Source: Enterococcus sp. BWB1-3
GTDB lineage: Bacteria > Bacillota > Bacilli > Lactobacillales > Enterococcaceae
DNA length: 64,000 bases
Direction: 5' to 3'
Assembly: GCF_016745275.1 (NCBI RefSeq)
Contig: NZ_JADOEP010000014.1
Coordinates: forward strand, 42,708-106,707
The translations under genes and the position numbers were made by a program. Positions 35,700-46,882 of this stretch are shown one piece after another (the first letter of the stretch is position 1; each line of letters opens with the position of its first letter). Below the pieces are notes generated by a model that saw nothing but the letters and a program-made list of their open reading frames with translations, did no database searches and was not told the origin of the DNA.

Positions 35700-36059
35700 A
35701 TGTTTAGGGTTTACAAATATTTTTTGGCTCAACCGTTGGATTGGATTTTTTGTTTTATGACAGTGGAAGAGTACAAAGCGTCTTTGAGAAAGAAATATGG
35801 TGAAAATAAGAAAGCGAACGATCGGATTTTTGGAACGGTTACAGGATTTATTGAAGAGATTGATGATCTTGTGGATTTTGCGCTCGATGATTTTGATCAG
35901 ATGTTTGGAGAATATACACGGCTGAGAGTAGCACCGTTGGTATTTCCTCTTCCGACAGGAGAGATGGACGGCTCTGCTTCTTTTGCTGTTATTTTGAAAA
36001 GAGCAGAGGATGGCGATACGTTTATCTATTCATCTGTAAAACTTGCATATTTAGAATAA
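35700..36059 (+). CDS. Hypothetical protein
   Basis: 119 residues, acidic, no signal peptide. The middle (FGTVTGFIEEIDDLVDFALDDFDQMFG) is probably helical, the end (SFAVILKRAEDGDTFIYSSVKLAYLE) beta. AGAGGGAGGG precedes the ATG at 35700; an alternative start is Met20. A strong terminator follows, so it looks like a single-gene unit. No family is recognised. Confidence 0.65.
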   Translation: MFRVYKYFLAQPLDWIFCFMTVEEYKASLRKKYGENKKANDRIFGTVTGFIEEIDDLVDFALDDFDQMFGEYTRLRVAPLVFPLPTGEMDGSASFAVILKRAEDGDTFIYSSVKLAYLE

Positions 36060-36078
36060 ACATGGCAGCAGGGAAAAA

Positions 36079-36128
36079 AAATAAGCACTGGTTTTTAGAT
36101 ATAAAAATCTGAAAACCAGTGCTTATTT
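36079..36128. terminator. Bidirectional terminator
   Basis: AATAAGCACTGGTTTT(T)AGAT pairs with its complement ATCTGAAAACCAGTGCTTATT over about 20 bases. Confidence 0.8.
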
Positions 36129-36197
36129 ATGCTATTCAGTTAAAGAATCGTAGTGTACTTAATTATAAAATGCGTATGGATATTATACAGAGGATGA

Positions 36198-36256
36198 AGA
36201 AAAAAACAGCCAAAGTCCGGAATCGGATGAAAAATCCGAGAAAGAGCTTTGACTGT
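36198..36256 (-). terminator. Terminator of the ABC transporter operon
   Basis: On the minus strand ACAGTCAAAG pairs with CTTTGGCTGT, with an inner CGGATT-tttc-ATCCG hairpin, and runs into seven T. It lies just after the permease stop codon. Confidence 0.7.
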
Positions 36257-36266
36257 CCATTCCTGT

Positions 36267-37850
36267 TTATTTAAACTGATGCCAGAATTTTTTACGATAG
36301 TGGCGAATCCATAGAAAGATAAAAAGGAAAAGTACAGCAAGAACAAACAGGTTCAGCGGCCAGAAAGGCAGAAATGCTGTGGCAAATCCATAAGCTGTAA
36401 GAACCAGAATACTGCCGAATATAGTTCCCAGCATAGTAACAACAAGGCCGATACTGCCGGAACCCCTGTTAAACAGCTGAGTGATACTTGTCCAGTCCAG
36501 CAAAAGAAATTGATAATCCCTAGAAAAAAAACGCAGACAGAACAAGAAGCATCCCAAGAGTGCACCGGCTAAAAGAGCGATAATTAAAGCTGGCGGTAGT
36601 TTGAAAACAAAACCTGCAATTAATGAAATCGCTCCGGTTAGAATGCTTTGAATAATCAAACCAACTAAAAATTTCTGTTTCATATAATAATGTATGGAGA
36701 TTGGTAGGGATTGTAAAAACGTAAAATTTTCCTGATCCAATGAAATCAGATTACTGATAAAGGAAGTCTGATTAACTGTCATCGCAGCTATGGCTGCGCC
36801 CGCAAGAAAAACGACACCAATAAAACGAATGTCTAGTGCACTTAAATTCAGCATTCCGCCGATTGCAAATGTAACAATGAAGATAATCGGCATCAGCAGA
36901 GAATTGGAAAGTACCTGCATGATCAAATTTGGTTCTTTTAACAACTGGAGATTGTAGCTGATATACAATTGGGATAAGCTTTGGTTGGCTTTATACGTAC
37001 GTCGAATGTTTCCTTTTGCGGCAGATGCCTCAGTCAGCTGTTCGTAAAGTCTTGGTAAAATCAGTAATTTGATTCCTTCAAACAACACCAGAAGAAGCCC
37101 TAAAAGCCCTGCAAAACTAATTAATCCAGCTGTTGAAAATGGTGTTGCACTGATATGGAAAATCAGCATAAAAAATATAATTGGATTGCGGTCCATCTGC
37201 TCTATCCCTGTTGAAGAGCTTTCCATATTCATCCAGATAATCCCGATGACTGCAATAGTCATGGACAGCCCCAATAATAAACTGGTTACCACTTTTTTAT
37301 GCTTTTTGAAAAAGCTGGTTCTAGTTAAACCAAAAACAATGAGAGAACAAAAAGTAAAAACGATAGCCAGAATAAGGAGGAACAGCAAAAGTGATAGTAG
37401 GATAGTCAGCGGCATAAAAATTCCTGAACGCCAGCCGGTCATCATAAAGACAATGAACATGGGAAATACAAAGGGTGAAACGGTCATTGTCACTACTAAA
37501 ATTTTTGATAGAAAAATCGTACCCTGACTAAATGGCAGGGGAAGATAAGCAGGAAGGTCCCGGCTTTCAAAAAAGATATTATAAATCACAGAAATTCCCT
37601 GTGAAAATGCTAAGATGGTGAATAATGCCACGTAATAAGTAAAGAATCCCGGCAGTTTGCTGAAATCCAGCATAAACATCGTAGTACCGTAGATGAATAA
37701 AAATGCAACGCCGGAAAACAGATACTGATTAATCAGAGAACGTGTCAGTTCTTTTCCGCTTTTTCCTTTTCTGCGGAGCTTGTCAGTAATCTGAGGATTG
37801 GCATAACGTAAATTTGTGCGCACCAATTCTGAAAGCTGCAGCTTATTCAT
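36267..37850 (-). CDS. ABC transporter permease (ABC-2-like)
   Basis: 527-residue integral membrane protein with about twelve hydrophobic segments. It has no ATPase or extracellular domain. It is paired with the ATP-binding gene upstream, whose end it overlaps by eight bases, so the two form one exporter-type transporter. The ATG at 37850 (GAGG nine bases upstream) is preferred to 37865. Substrate is unknown; similar two-gene systems export small molecules or act in envelope maintenance. Confidence 0.85.
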   Translation of the reverse strand: MNKLQLSELVRTNLRYANPQITDKLRRKGKSGKELTRSLINQYLFSGVAFLFIYGTTMFMLDFSKLPGFFTYYVALFTILAFSQGISVIYNIFFESRDLPAYLPLPFSQGTIFLSKILVVTMTVSPFVFPMFIVFMMTGWRSGIFMPLTILLSLLLFLLILAIVFTFCSLIVFGLTRTSFFKKHKKVVTSLLLGLSMTIAVIGIIWMNMESSSTGIEQMDRNPIIFFMLIFHISATPFSTAGLISFAGLLGLLLVLFEGIKLLILPRLYEQLTEASAAKGNIRRTYKANQSLSQLYISYNLQLLKEPNLIMQVLSNSLLMPIIFIVTFAIGGMLNLSALDIRFIGVVFLAGAAIAAMTVNQTSFISNLISLDQENFTFLQSLPISIHYYMKQKFLVGLIIQSILTGAISLIAGFVFKLPPALIIALLAGALLGCFLFCLRFFSRDYQFLLLDWTSITQLFNRGSGSIGLVVTMLGTIFGSILVLTAYGFATAFLPFWPLNLFVLAVLFLFIFLWIRHYRKKFWHQFK

Positions 37851-38610
37851 GTTCGTTATCCTCAATGCTTTCCAGCAGCGTATCTGACTGACGTCCAGCC
37901 ATCTTCAGATAAATTGCTTCTAGGGATTCATTCGGAGATTGTTCCAAAAGCTGTTTGACAGAACCGTTATAAATCAGCGCACCCTTTTTCAAAATAGCTA
38001 ATTCATCACACAACTGCTGTGCTGTATCAAGAGCGTGTGTAGAAAAAATGACAGTTTTTCCCTTTTGTGCATGAGCTTTCATCAATTCTTTTAAATCAAA
38101 CGCAGCTTGAGGATCCAATCCCTGCATCGGTTCATCTAAAATCCAAATATCAGGATCAGGCAGCAGGGCACCGATAACAATTGTCTTTTGACGCATCCCA
38201 TGGGAAAAGCTTGCCAGGGTTTCGTCCTGATGACTCAGCATATCGAACAAAGTTGCCAGCTCATTTAACCGCTGCTGTTTCTGTCCTATCTCAATTTCGT
38301 AAGCTGCTGCAATTAAATCCCAATATTCACCTGCTGTTAACTGCAGGAAGATATCCGGTGTATCTGCAACATAGGCTATTTTCTTTTTAATGGCTGTTCT
38401 GTTTGCTTTCAGTTCCAGCCCATCAATTGTGATTGTGCCTGTTGTGGGCTCAATGACACTGACCAAGCTCTTAATGGTCGTTGATTTACCGGCACCGTTG
38501 TGTCCAAGAAAGCCAAAAATTTCCCCCGGTCTGATTGTTAAAGTTAAATCTTTCAGTGCTTGCTTTGTGCCATAGCTTTTACTGACATTTACTAATTCGA
38601 TCATATCCAT
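37843..38610 (-). CDS. ABC transporter ATP-binding protein
   Basis: 255 residues with Walker A GHNGAGKST (about 36-44), signature ASFSHGMRQK (about 133-142; a variant of LSGGQ), Walker B DIWILDEPMQGLDP (about 155-168) and H-loop STHAL. It energises the permease encoded immediately downstream. First gene of a two-gene operon, with AAAAGGTGG ahead of the ATG on the minus strand. Confidence 0.95.
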   Translation of the reverse strand: MDMIELVNVSKSYGTKQALKDLTLTIRPGEIFGFLGHNGAGKSTTIKSLVSVIEPTTGTITIDGLELKANRTAIKKKIAYVADTPDIFLQLTAGEYWDLIAAAYEIEIGQKQQRLNELATLFDMLSHQDETLASFSHGMRQKTIVIGALLPDPDIWILDEPMQGLDPQAAFDLKELMKAHAQKGKTVIFSTHALDTAQQLCDELAILKKGALIYNGSVKQLLEQSPNESLEAIYLKMAGRQSDTLLESIEDNEHE

Positions 38611-38699
38611 CCCACCTTTTCTTATTAAATACTTCCTCTTTCATTATACGTGTAGATTGGTATTTTTGGAAAGCGAATATGTGTTAAATTTTTTTCAAA

Positions 38700-38959
38700 T
38701 AGTATTGTCGCAAAGATATAAGTAAATTTGAAGCAAAAGGATTTAAAAGACAATCTGACTGTCTGGCTAAAACAGATATTGGCACGGAAAATTCCAAAGA
38801 ACAGCTTAAGGTGCTGATTCGTACAGCTCTGCTTCATTGCAACCAAGGCTTGGACAAAGACAAACTAAATGAGGAACTTGGATTAATTGACTCGGGATAT
38901 CTGGGAGATGTCGGCATTATGATAGAAAGTCTGCATGTAGGGATTGCTGGATTTCGTTA
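38700..38959 (+). pseudogene. Decayed gene fragment of unknown identity
   Basis: Two short open stretches in different frames (LKDNLTVWLKQILARKIPKN, then EQLKVLIRTALLHC...SGYLGDVGIMIESLHVGIAGF up to a stop at about 38957) read like one protein with a frameshift. No start codon or family is recognised. It lies in a region where neighbouring genes are also broken. Confidence 0.35.
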
Positions 38960-39424
38960 AATGATAGGATTTATGTTTGAATTAGTGGAAATGAAAAGAT
39001 TGGATGATCAAGAATTTTTGCAGTGTCAAAGGAAATTTGGGAATCAACAGCTGTTTTACACGGATAGTTCCAGTTGGTTTGATTCCAGTTAGGGATGAAA
39101 TCGGCGTTCTTTGCTAAGTTGCTCCCGTGTTGGCTGTACGTTTCTTAGATTAGATTTAATTCGGGCGATATACTAGGTGATGTGAGAGGGGTGGAAAGTT
39201 ATTCAACTTTCCCCTATACTCAATTTCATTTTTCAGAAGAAATATTATATTTATTGGTTTTAAAATAAACTTAACATGAATTTTGCTTTAATATTCACTA
39301 GGATATACGAATAGTTCAAAAAAATACTATTCCTTTTCTTGTTTTTTTCGCTTTCTTCCTTTTGTTTTGTTAAAATCTAATATGAGAGGCAGGAGTAGGG
39401 AATTGTTATACTGAAATGGAGGGG

Positions 39425-40110
39425 ATGAATAAGAGTTCATTTGATTGAGGATGATGCGGCATTGCCCCGCTTGCTTCAGACTGCTATTGAAAAATACGCC
39501 TTTGAAGTGGTTCCGGCAAATGAGTTTGAACATTTGAAAAATGAATTTCAACAGCAGCAGCCTGATTTTGGTTGATGGACATCAATCCGCCAGATTTTGA
39601 CAGTTTTTACTGGATCAGAGAAACTCGTAAACAGTCAAATGTGCCGATTATTATTTTGTCTGCTCGGGATTATTCAATGGATCAGGTTATGGCAATGGAG
39701 TATGGCAGGGATGATTATTTGGGGAAACCAGCGGATACATAAGTACTGATTGCCCAAATTAAAAGCCAGCTGCAACTGGTTTATGGAGAATATTTGGTAG
39801 TGGGGGAACGGATTTTTATCTATCATGAGCTGAAGTATTTTTCAGAACGGCTGGAGGTTCACTAGCATGGAAAACACGAGTCTTTGATGAAAAAGAAGAT
39901 GTGCTTCTGGAACTGCTGATTCAGCATGCCCCAATGTTGTTAAGCAGGAAAACTTATTAATGAAACTGTGGGATGGTCAGCGTTTTATTGATGACAGTAC
40001 GCTGCCTGCCAATAGGAAAGGTCTTCAAAAAAATGGAGGATATGGGACTGCCGAATAAAATAAAAGCGATACGAAATAAAGGATATCAAATGGATTGGAA
40101 AGGTGAATAA
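39425..40110 (+). pseudogene. Degraded OmpR-family response regulator (BceR/VirR-like)
   Basis: Pieces of a receiver domain are readable in shifting frames: HLIEDDAALPRLLQTAIEKY, then MDINPPDFDSFYWIRETRKQ (with the phospho-aspartate) and VPIIILSARDYSMDQVMAMEYG, followed by a stop at 39740 and winged-helix remnants ending NKIKAIRNKGYQMDWKGE. At least two indels and several in-frame stops are present. The final stop overlaps the kinase start (TAATG), so the pair was once a coupled two-component operon. Confidence 0.85.
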
Positions 40111-41081
40111 TGAAACTATATATCAAAAACTACTGGATTAAATTTTTGCTGTGTTGTGGAATTTTTCTATTTGTTTTTTTCATCTCTGGTTTGACAGAGA
40201 CATTCAACTGGCAACTAACCGCCTATCTAATGGGGGTGGGGAGCTTTCTTTTTCTAGTGTATTTCGCAGTTGATTATTACATGAAACGCCAGCTTTATGC
40301 ATTTTTAAGCGGTCAGACAAACAGAATAGAATCTGGAGATACGAATCCGGAAAGTTTAGCTATTCAGAGAAAGGTCAGCAAGGTATTGAAGGACCAGGAG
40401 ATCGATCTGATGATTCAGAGTGAAAAGCGGGAGCAGCAAGTAACGTTTATGAATCTTTGGGTCCATCAGATGAAGACACCGCTCACTGCACTGGAAATGC
40501 TGGCACAGGAAAATCAGCTGGACAGTGATGCTGTATTGGCAGAAACACAGCGACTGAAAAGCGGCTTGGATCTGGCTTTAAATGAAGCCAGATTGGTGGA
40601 GGGGATAGAAAAAGATTTTGTGTTGAAGCAGGTCTCACTTTCAGAGATAGTGAATAAAGTGATCAATGCACAGAAGAATTATTTTATTCAGTATGAGACG
40701 TATCCTGTAGTGCGTTTGGATGAAGATATAATAGTAATTACTGATGAAAAATGGTTGTTTTTTATTATTGAACAACTGTTGATTAATGCGATTAAATATT
40801 CTCATCCAAAAGGAAATATTTTGATTGAGACTAAGCTTTTAGATGAGAAACCAAACGTGATAATTAATGATTTTGGCATAGGAATTCCAAGAGAAGATTT
40901 GTTTCGTGTCTGGCAGCCGTTTTTCACTGGTGAAAACGGACGAAATTCAGGAGAAGCTGCAGGAATGGGCCTGTACCTTGTTGAACTGGCTGCTAATCCC
41001 TTGGGAATTATGGTTGAAATTGACTCATCTGAAGGACAAGGAACGACTGCCTCAGTAGAGTTTCCAAAACAGCAGTCTTAG
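40110..41081 (+). CDS. Sensor histidine kinase, BceS-like (intramembrane-sensing type)
   Basis: 323 residues. Two membrane spans at the N-terminus (about 13-30 and 37-57) are joined by a very short outer loop, typical of intramembrane-sensing kinases such as BceS, which answer to a peptide-antibiotic ABC transporter. The phospho-histidine is in LWVHQMKTPLTALEML (His about 118); the ATPase boxes are LLINAIKYS, NDFGIGIPRED and GMGLYLVELAA. The frame is intact although its partner regulator upstream is broken and no BceAB-type transporter is adjacent. Confidence 0.9.
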   Translation: MKLYIKNYWIKFLLCCGIFLFVFFISGLTETFNWQLTAYLMGVGSFLFLVYFAVDYYMKRQLYAFLSGQTNRIESGDTNPESLAIQRKVSKVLKDQEIDLMIQSEKREQQVTFMNLWVHQMKTPLTALEMLAQENQLDSDAVLAETQRLKSGLDLALNEARLVEGIEKDFVLKQVSLSEIVNKVINAQKNYFIQYETYPVVRLDEDIIVITDEKWLFFIIEQLLINAIKYSHPKGNILIETKLLDEKPNVIINDFGIGIPREDLFRVWQPFFTGENGRNSGEAAGMGLYLVELAANPLGIMVEIDSSEGQGTTASVEFPKQQS

Positions 41082-41110
41082 ATATAGAATAATCGCTCTT
41101 TTCAGTCTAG

Positions 41111-41436
41111 CTCGGGATAAAAGCAATCAGCTCCAAGAATTAAGAAAGAATATCCGAAAATTGTCAAGGAACACGATTCATAAAATGAATAGCTATGAAT
41201 TGATACACTACGCTGTGTTTCGATCACATCAATTTCTACGTAGGGAACATACGAGAGTTGACAGGCTTCACTAGGACTGCTTTAGCAGGGTAGATGAAGT
41301 CCTGTTATCTACTCGGTGAAGAACCTGGAGCTGCTCCTGCGGTTACTCGTCGCAAAAAGAATTTTTGCTTTTGTACCGCCGTTTATTCGGGGGATATACA
41401 AAGATCGTTTGGAACTTTATTTCTGTCCCACTCTCA
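41111..41436 (+). repeat. Intergenic repeat element, copy 2, inserted at the 5' end of the lacE pseudogene
   Basis: It shares CTCGGGATAAAAGCAATCAG, AAGAATTAAGAAAGAATATCCG, ACCGCCGTTTATTCGGG and TTTGGAACTTTATTTCTGTCCC with the element at 26929-27098, in the same order, but has about 200 extra bases in the middle. That middle part (TTTCGATCACATCAATTTCTA) recurs near 55250. It runs directly into lacE-like coding sequence and replaces its first 45 or so codons. Confidence 0.7.
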
Positions 41437-42973
41437 ATGAATTTGCTGCTGTTCCGGAGGTCTTTAATATTGCGCTGCCTGAAAAATTCTCAAACTGGCT
41501 GTGGAAGGTTTACGGATATTCCATGGGCTTTGTCGGATTGCTTGTTACAGCTACAACAGCTCGCTGTCTGGCTAATTCAATGAATCGTCGGCTGAGTGAT
41601 TCAGATAAACAGATGAATGAGATTTCTGTTATGCTGGCTTCTATCTGCGGTTTTCTGATGCTGGGAGCGAACCAGATAGACGGAGGAGTTTCTACTGATT
41701 ACATGGGGACAAAAGGACTGATTGCTTCTTTTATTGCAGCTTTTCTGACGGTAAATATCTATAAGTTTTGTGTGAGACGAGATCTTATCATTCGTATGCC
41801 AAAAGAAGTGCCTGGTACGATTACCTAAATGTTTCGCGATATTATCCCTTTTTCTCTTGCTGTATTTTCAGCGGTAATCATAGACACAGTAATTCGAATA
41901 TTTACAAACGGCTCTTTTGCCGAAGTAGTGATTACCTTTCTTCAGCCGTTATTTGGTATGTTGGGATTGCGATTATCTGGGGAGCTATGGCTATGTTTTG
42001 GTTTGTCGGTGTCCATGGTCCGTCGATCGTTGAACCGGCAATTGCTGCAATTATTTATGCGAATGTAGAAACAAACTTTGAACTTTTTAAAAATGGTGAG
42101 CAGACTTCCAAGGTTTTGACAGTTGGACTGGGTAATTTTGTCGGAACGATGGGCGGAACAGGAGCCACGCTGGTTGTACCGTTTCTGTTTATGCTGTTTG
42201 CCAAGTCAAAACAATTAAAGGCAGTCGGAAAAGCTTCATTTATTCCAGTTTCGTTTGCTGTAAATGAACCGCTGCTGTTTGCGACACCAATAATTTTAAA
42301 TCCATATTTTCTGATTCCGTTTTTACTGACTCCCATTGCCAATGTCTGGGTTTTTAAATTTTTTGTGGATATTTTGAAAATGAACAGCTTTATTTCTGTT
42401 CTATCTTGGGCGACACCGGCACCCATTGGACTTATTATGGGGACGGGTTTCAGTCTGCTGGCAATTGTACTGATGCTTGTATTGATTTTTGTAGATGCAG
42501 TGATTTACCTGCCGTTTATTAAAGCCTATGATGCGGTGCTGCTTGAAGAAGAAGCTGTGAACAGTGGGATTGCTGAAGTTGAGGAAGAAATTGCAGAGGA
42601 GCAAAAGCAGGTTGGGGATATAATTACTGCTGTTACAGAAGCTGAAAAGGAAAAAATCAGGGATGGGAAAAAAGTACTGGTGTTATGTGCCGGAGCTGGA
42701 ACGAGTACCATGCTGGCGAAGGCACTGGAAGAAGGGGCAAAAGAAACCGGAATTGCTATCTCAGCTCAAGCGGGAGCATACGGCTCTCATTACGATATTA
42801 TGAAAAATTTTGATTTAATAGTTTTGGCGCCTCAGATAAATTCTTACCTGGAAGACATTAAAAAGGATGCTGACAAGTTAGGTGTGAAGGTGATTGCGAC
42901 GAAAGGAGTAGAATACATCAATCTTACACGTGATCCGAAAGGTGCAGTAGATTTTGTTTTAAGAGTCATTTAG
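41433..42973 (+). pseudogene. lacE: PTS lactose-specific EIICB, truncated and frameshifted
   Basis: Clear similarity to LacE: GFVGLLVTATTARCLANSMNRRL, FMLGANQIDGG, MGTKGLIASFIAAFLTVN, WFVGVHGPSIVEPAIAAI, VNEPLLFATP and a C-terminal IIB domain with the phospho-cysteine loop VLCAGAGTST. Three lesions are visible: the N-terminal 45 or so residues are lost to the repeat element, a TAA stands at 41826-41828 (probably a former glutamine codon), and one base is missing near 41962, shifting the frame. The intact second half could still be translated, but transport function must be gone. Confidence 0.87.
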
Positions 42974-42990
42974 TTCGGTATTAAGTAAAA

Positions 42991-43043
42991 AATCCAGGCT
43001 TTCAGATGTTTACATTCACATTTGAAAGTCAGGATTATTTTTT
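42991..43043. terminator. Terminator between lacE pseudogene and convergent LacI gene
   Basis: AATCCAGGCTTTCA pairs with TGAAAGTCAGGATT (12 of 14) and is followed by seven T. Confidence 0.75.
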
Positions 43044-44065
43044 TATTCTACCAGATTTTTATTTGTTTCAATCGGAATGAAACTTTTACGAACAGTCAAT
43101 TCAGCATCAAGCAAAACTTTTTTTGTGATAGTGCGGGGATAAACCAGCTGATCTGAAAGCTGATCAATTGTTGTTTTAGCCATTTCCTTCACATTTATAT
43201 GGAATGTTGTCAAAGGTGGTGAAACGTATTTGGCAATTTCGTAATCATTGATACTGATAATGGCTATCTGCTCAGGCAGCAAGATTCCTTTTTCATGAAA
43301 TCCCTGTAAAACACCGACAGCAATCGTATCAGAAGCAACAAAGCAGGCTTCAGGCAAGTCAGAACTCAGGTTATCAGCCATCTGTTTTGCAAGTTCGTAG
43401 CCTTGCTCAACAGAAAACTCACCTCCGCTGAACACATAGTCCTCATTGAACAGCCCTTTCTGTGTCAGATATTCTCTGAATACATATTCACGGCTGTCCA
43501 TCTCATCAATCATTGTATCGGGATTCTGGAATGCTCCGCCGATAAAGCCTATTTTGGTCAGCCCTGCTTCAAGAAAGTAATCAATGGCTTCACGGGTCAT
43601 CGACTGGATATCTGACTCTACGGTATCAAAATATTTCGGCAGCGGATTAATTCCTCTGACAACTCCCTTGTATCCTTTTTTATGAAGAGCAAGCAATTCT
43701 TTTTTCGTAATCGGTCCAATTGCAATAAATCCTGTAACATCCTGTGGGATCGCTTCGATCCCATCACTTTTTGAGACAAATTCAAGTGCCATGTTGGCTG
43801 CCTTGCTGTATGAGAATAATTCCTCCTTCAAATAGTTGAAATAAATATCCTCCATCATTTTCGTTTCAGACAACCAAAACAGTACAGCAATTTTATGAAG
43901 AGTCGTCTTTATTTTTGAACGGTCATAACCCAGTGCCAGTGCAGTTGCAATAATTTTATTTTTTGCTTTACTGGTAATGGCTAATGTTTCATCACCTTTA
44001 AATAATCTGGAAATAGTCGCTTGTGAATAACCGGATTCTTTTGCAACATCCTTTATTGTAACCAT
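43043..44065 (-). CDS. LacI-family transcriptional regulator
   Basis: 340 residues. N-terminal helix-turn-helix (TIKDVAKESGYSQATISRLFKGD) and hinge, then a periplasmic-binding-type sugar domain (IAVLFWL, GFIAIGPITKKEL, IGFIGGAFQN, ACFVASDTIAVGVLQGFHEKG, PPLTTFHIN). It resembles galactoside-type repressors (EbgR-like). It converges on the lacE pseudogene and may have regulated it; it diverges from the glycogen operon 660 bases away. It appears intact. Confidence 0.92.
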   Translation of the reverse strand: MVTIKDVAKESGYSQATISRLFKGDETLAITSKAKNKIIATALALGYDRSKIKTTLHKIAVLFWLSETKMMEDIYFNYLKEELFSYSKAANMALEFVSKSDGIEAIPQDVTGFIAIGPITKKELLALHKKGYKGVVRGINPLPKYFDTVESDIQSMTREAIDYFLEAGLTKIGFIGGAFQNPDTMIDEMDSREYVFREYLTQKGLFNEDYVFSGGEFSVEQGYELAKQMADNLSSDLPEACFVASDTIAVGVLQGFHEKGILLPEQIAIISINDYEIAKYVSPPLTTFHINVKEMAKTTIDQLSDQLVYPRTITKKVLLDAELTVRKSFIPIETNKNLVE

Positions 44066-44731
44066 AGCCTGCCTCCCACAATAATATCTTAAGAATACTA
44101 TACCTGAACAACAGGTTATAAAACAATAAATTTACCAATTTAAGTAAAAATTGAATGAGTGAAGAAGATGAATCATCTGTTTTAACAAAATATACAGATT
44201 TAAAATAGAAGGAAGTAAGTTAGAAGATAATATCGCTTAGATTTTATCATAAATGAATTTAGCTCTGAATAATGAATCGACTCAGTTATTGACCTTAATT
44301 TTATTGTTTGATGATTTAATAACAAGATAAAAATATTAGCTGCATTTTTCAAGTCATAGAAACTAATTATTGTCATTTTGTTAGCAAACAGTAAAATATA
44401 TTATTGAATTCTAATTTTTTACTTTGTTATAGTATTGTCATTGTTTTGATCGGTTGTTTTTTTATTACAAAATACAACAAAAACATTTATAACTAGAGCT
44501 GTTTTTTGAGAAAAAAGAACTAAAACACTTTTCAATGAAAGCATAAGTATACTAATGAATGAAAGCGTTTTTATGTTAAAATAAAGTGTGGAGTGTATAT
44601 ATTTTTTATTTTGTTCCATTTCTTTTATACTTAAGTGGAACAAAAATGAAAATTTGATTATAAGGACTCCCAAAATAGTCCTGAAACAGAGAGCAGTTCC
44701 CGAAAAATAATTTCAGCAGAGGAGGTTGAGA
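44066..44731. other. Long AT-rich intergenic region between LacI gene and glg operon
   Basis: No gene is supported. Candidate elements for glg transcription are TTGAAT(44404)-18-TATAGT(44428) and the cre-like site at 44560. The first element of the operon transcript is unclear. Confidence 0.4.
44560..44573 (+). promoter_or_regulatory. cre-like site upstream of the glycogen operon
   Basis: TGAAAGCGTTTTTA matches the CcpA consensus TGWAANCGNTNWCA except at one position. It suggests catabolite control of glycogen synthesis. Confidence 0.5.
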
Positions 44732-46651
<1,920 letters not shown>

Positions 46652-46882
46652 TAGCTAGGGGTAGTCTGAAAATTATAAAAAGGATTTAAAAGTGCTCGTT
46701 ATTGGTCTGTTCAGCAAAATCCTGCTTAGTTCAGGTGAAGACAAAACTTTTATCAGCACTGGAATATCTTATGATGCATAGAATTTTTGAGGATGAAAGG
46801 AGGCAAAGGGGATCTAGGACGTATTTGAAAAATTCAGATTTCAGCTGTAGGTTTCAGATTCGCCCAGTGACCTGTAAAAAAG

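Noticed and set aside
41768..42973. 401-codon frame at 41768 as an intact PTS permease
   Set aside because: Its first 65 or so codons are out-of-frame translation; real LacE similarity begins only after the frameshift near 41962, so it is the 3' part of a pseudogene.
44419..44673. 84-codon minus-strand frame between the LacI gene and glgB
   Set aside because: Very AT-rich chance frame without a ribosome site in a promoter region.
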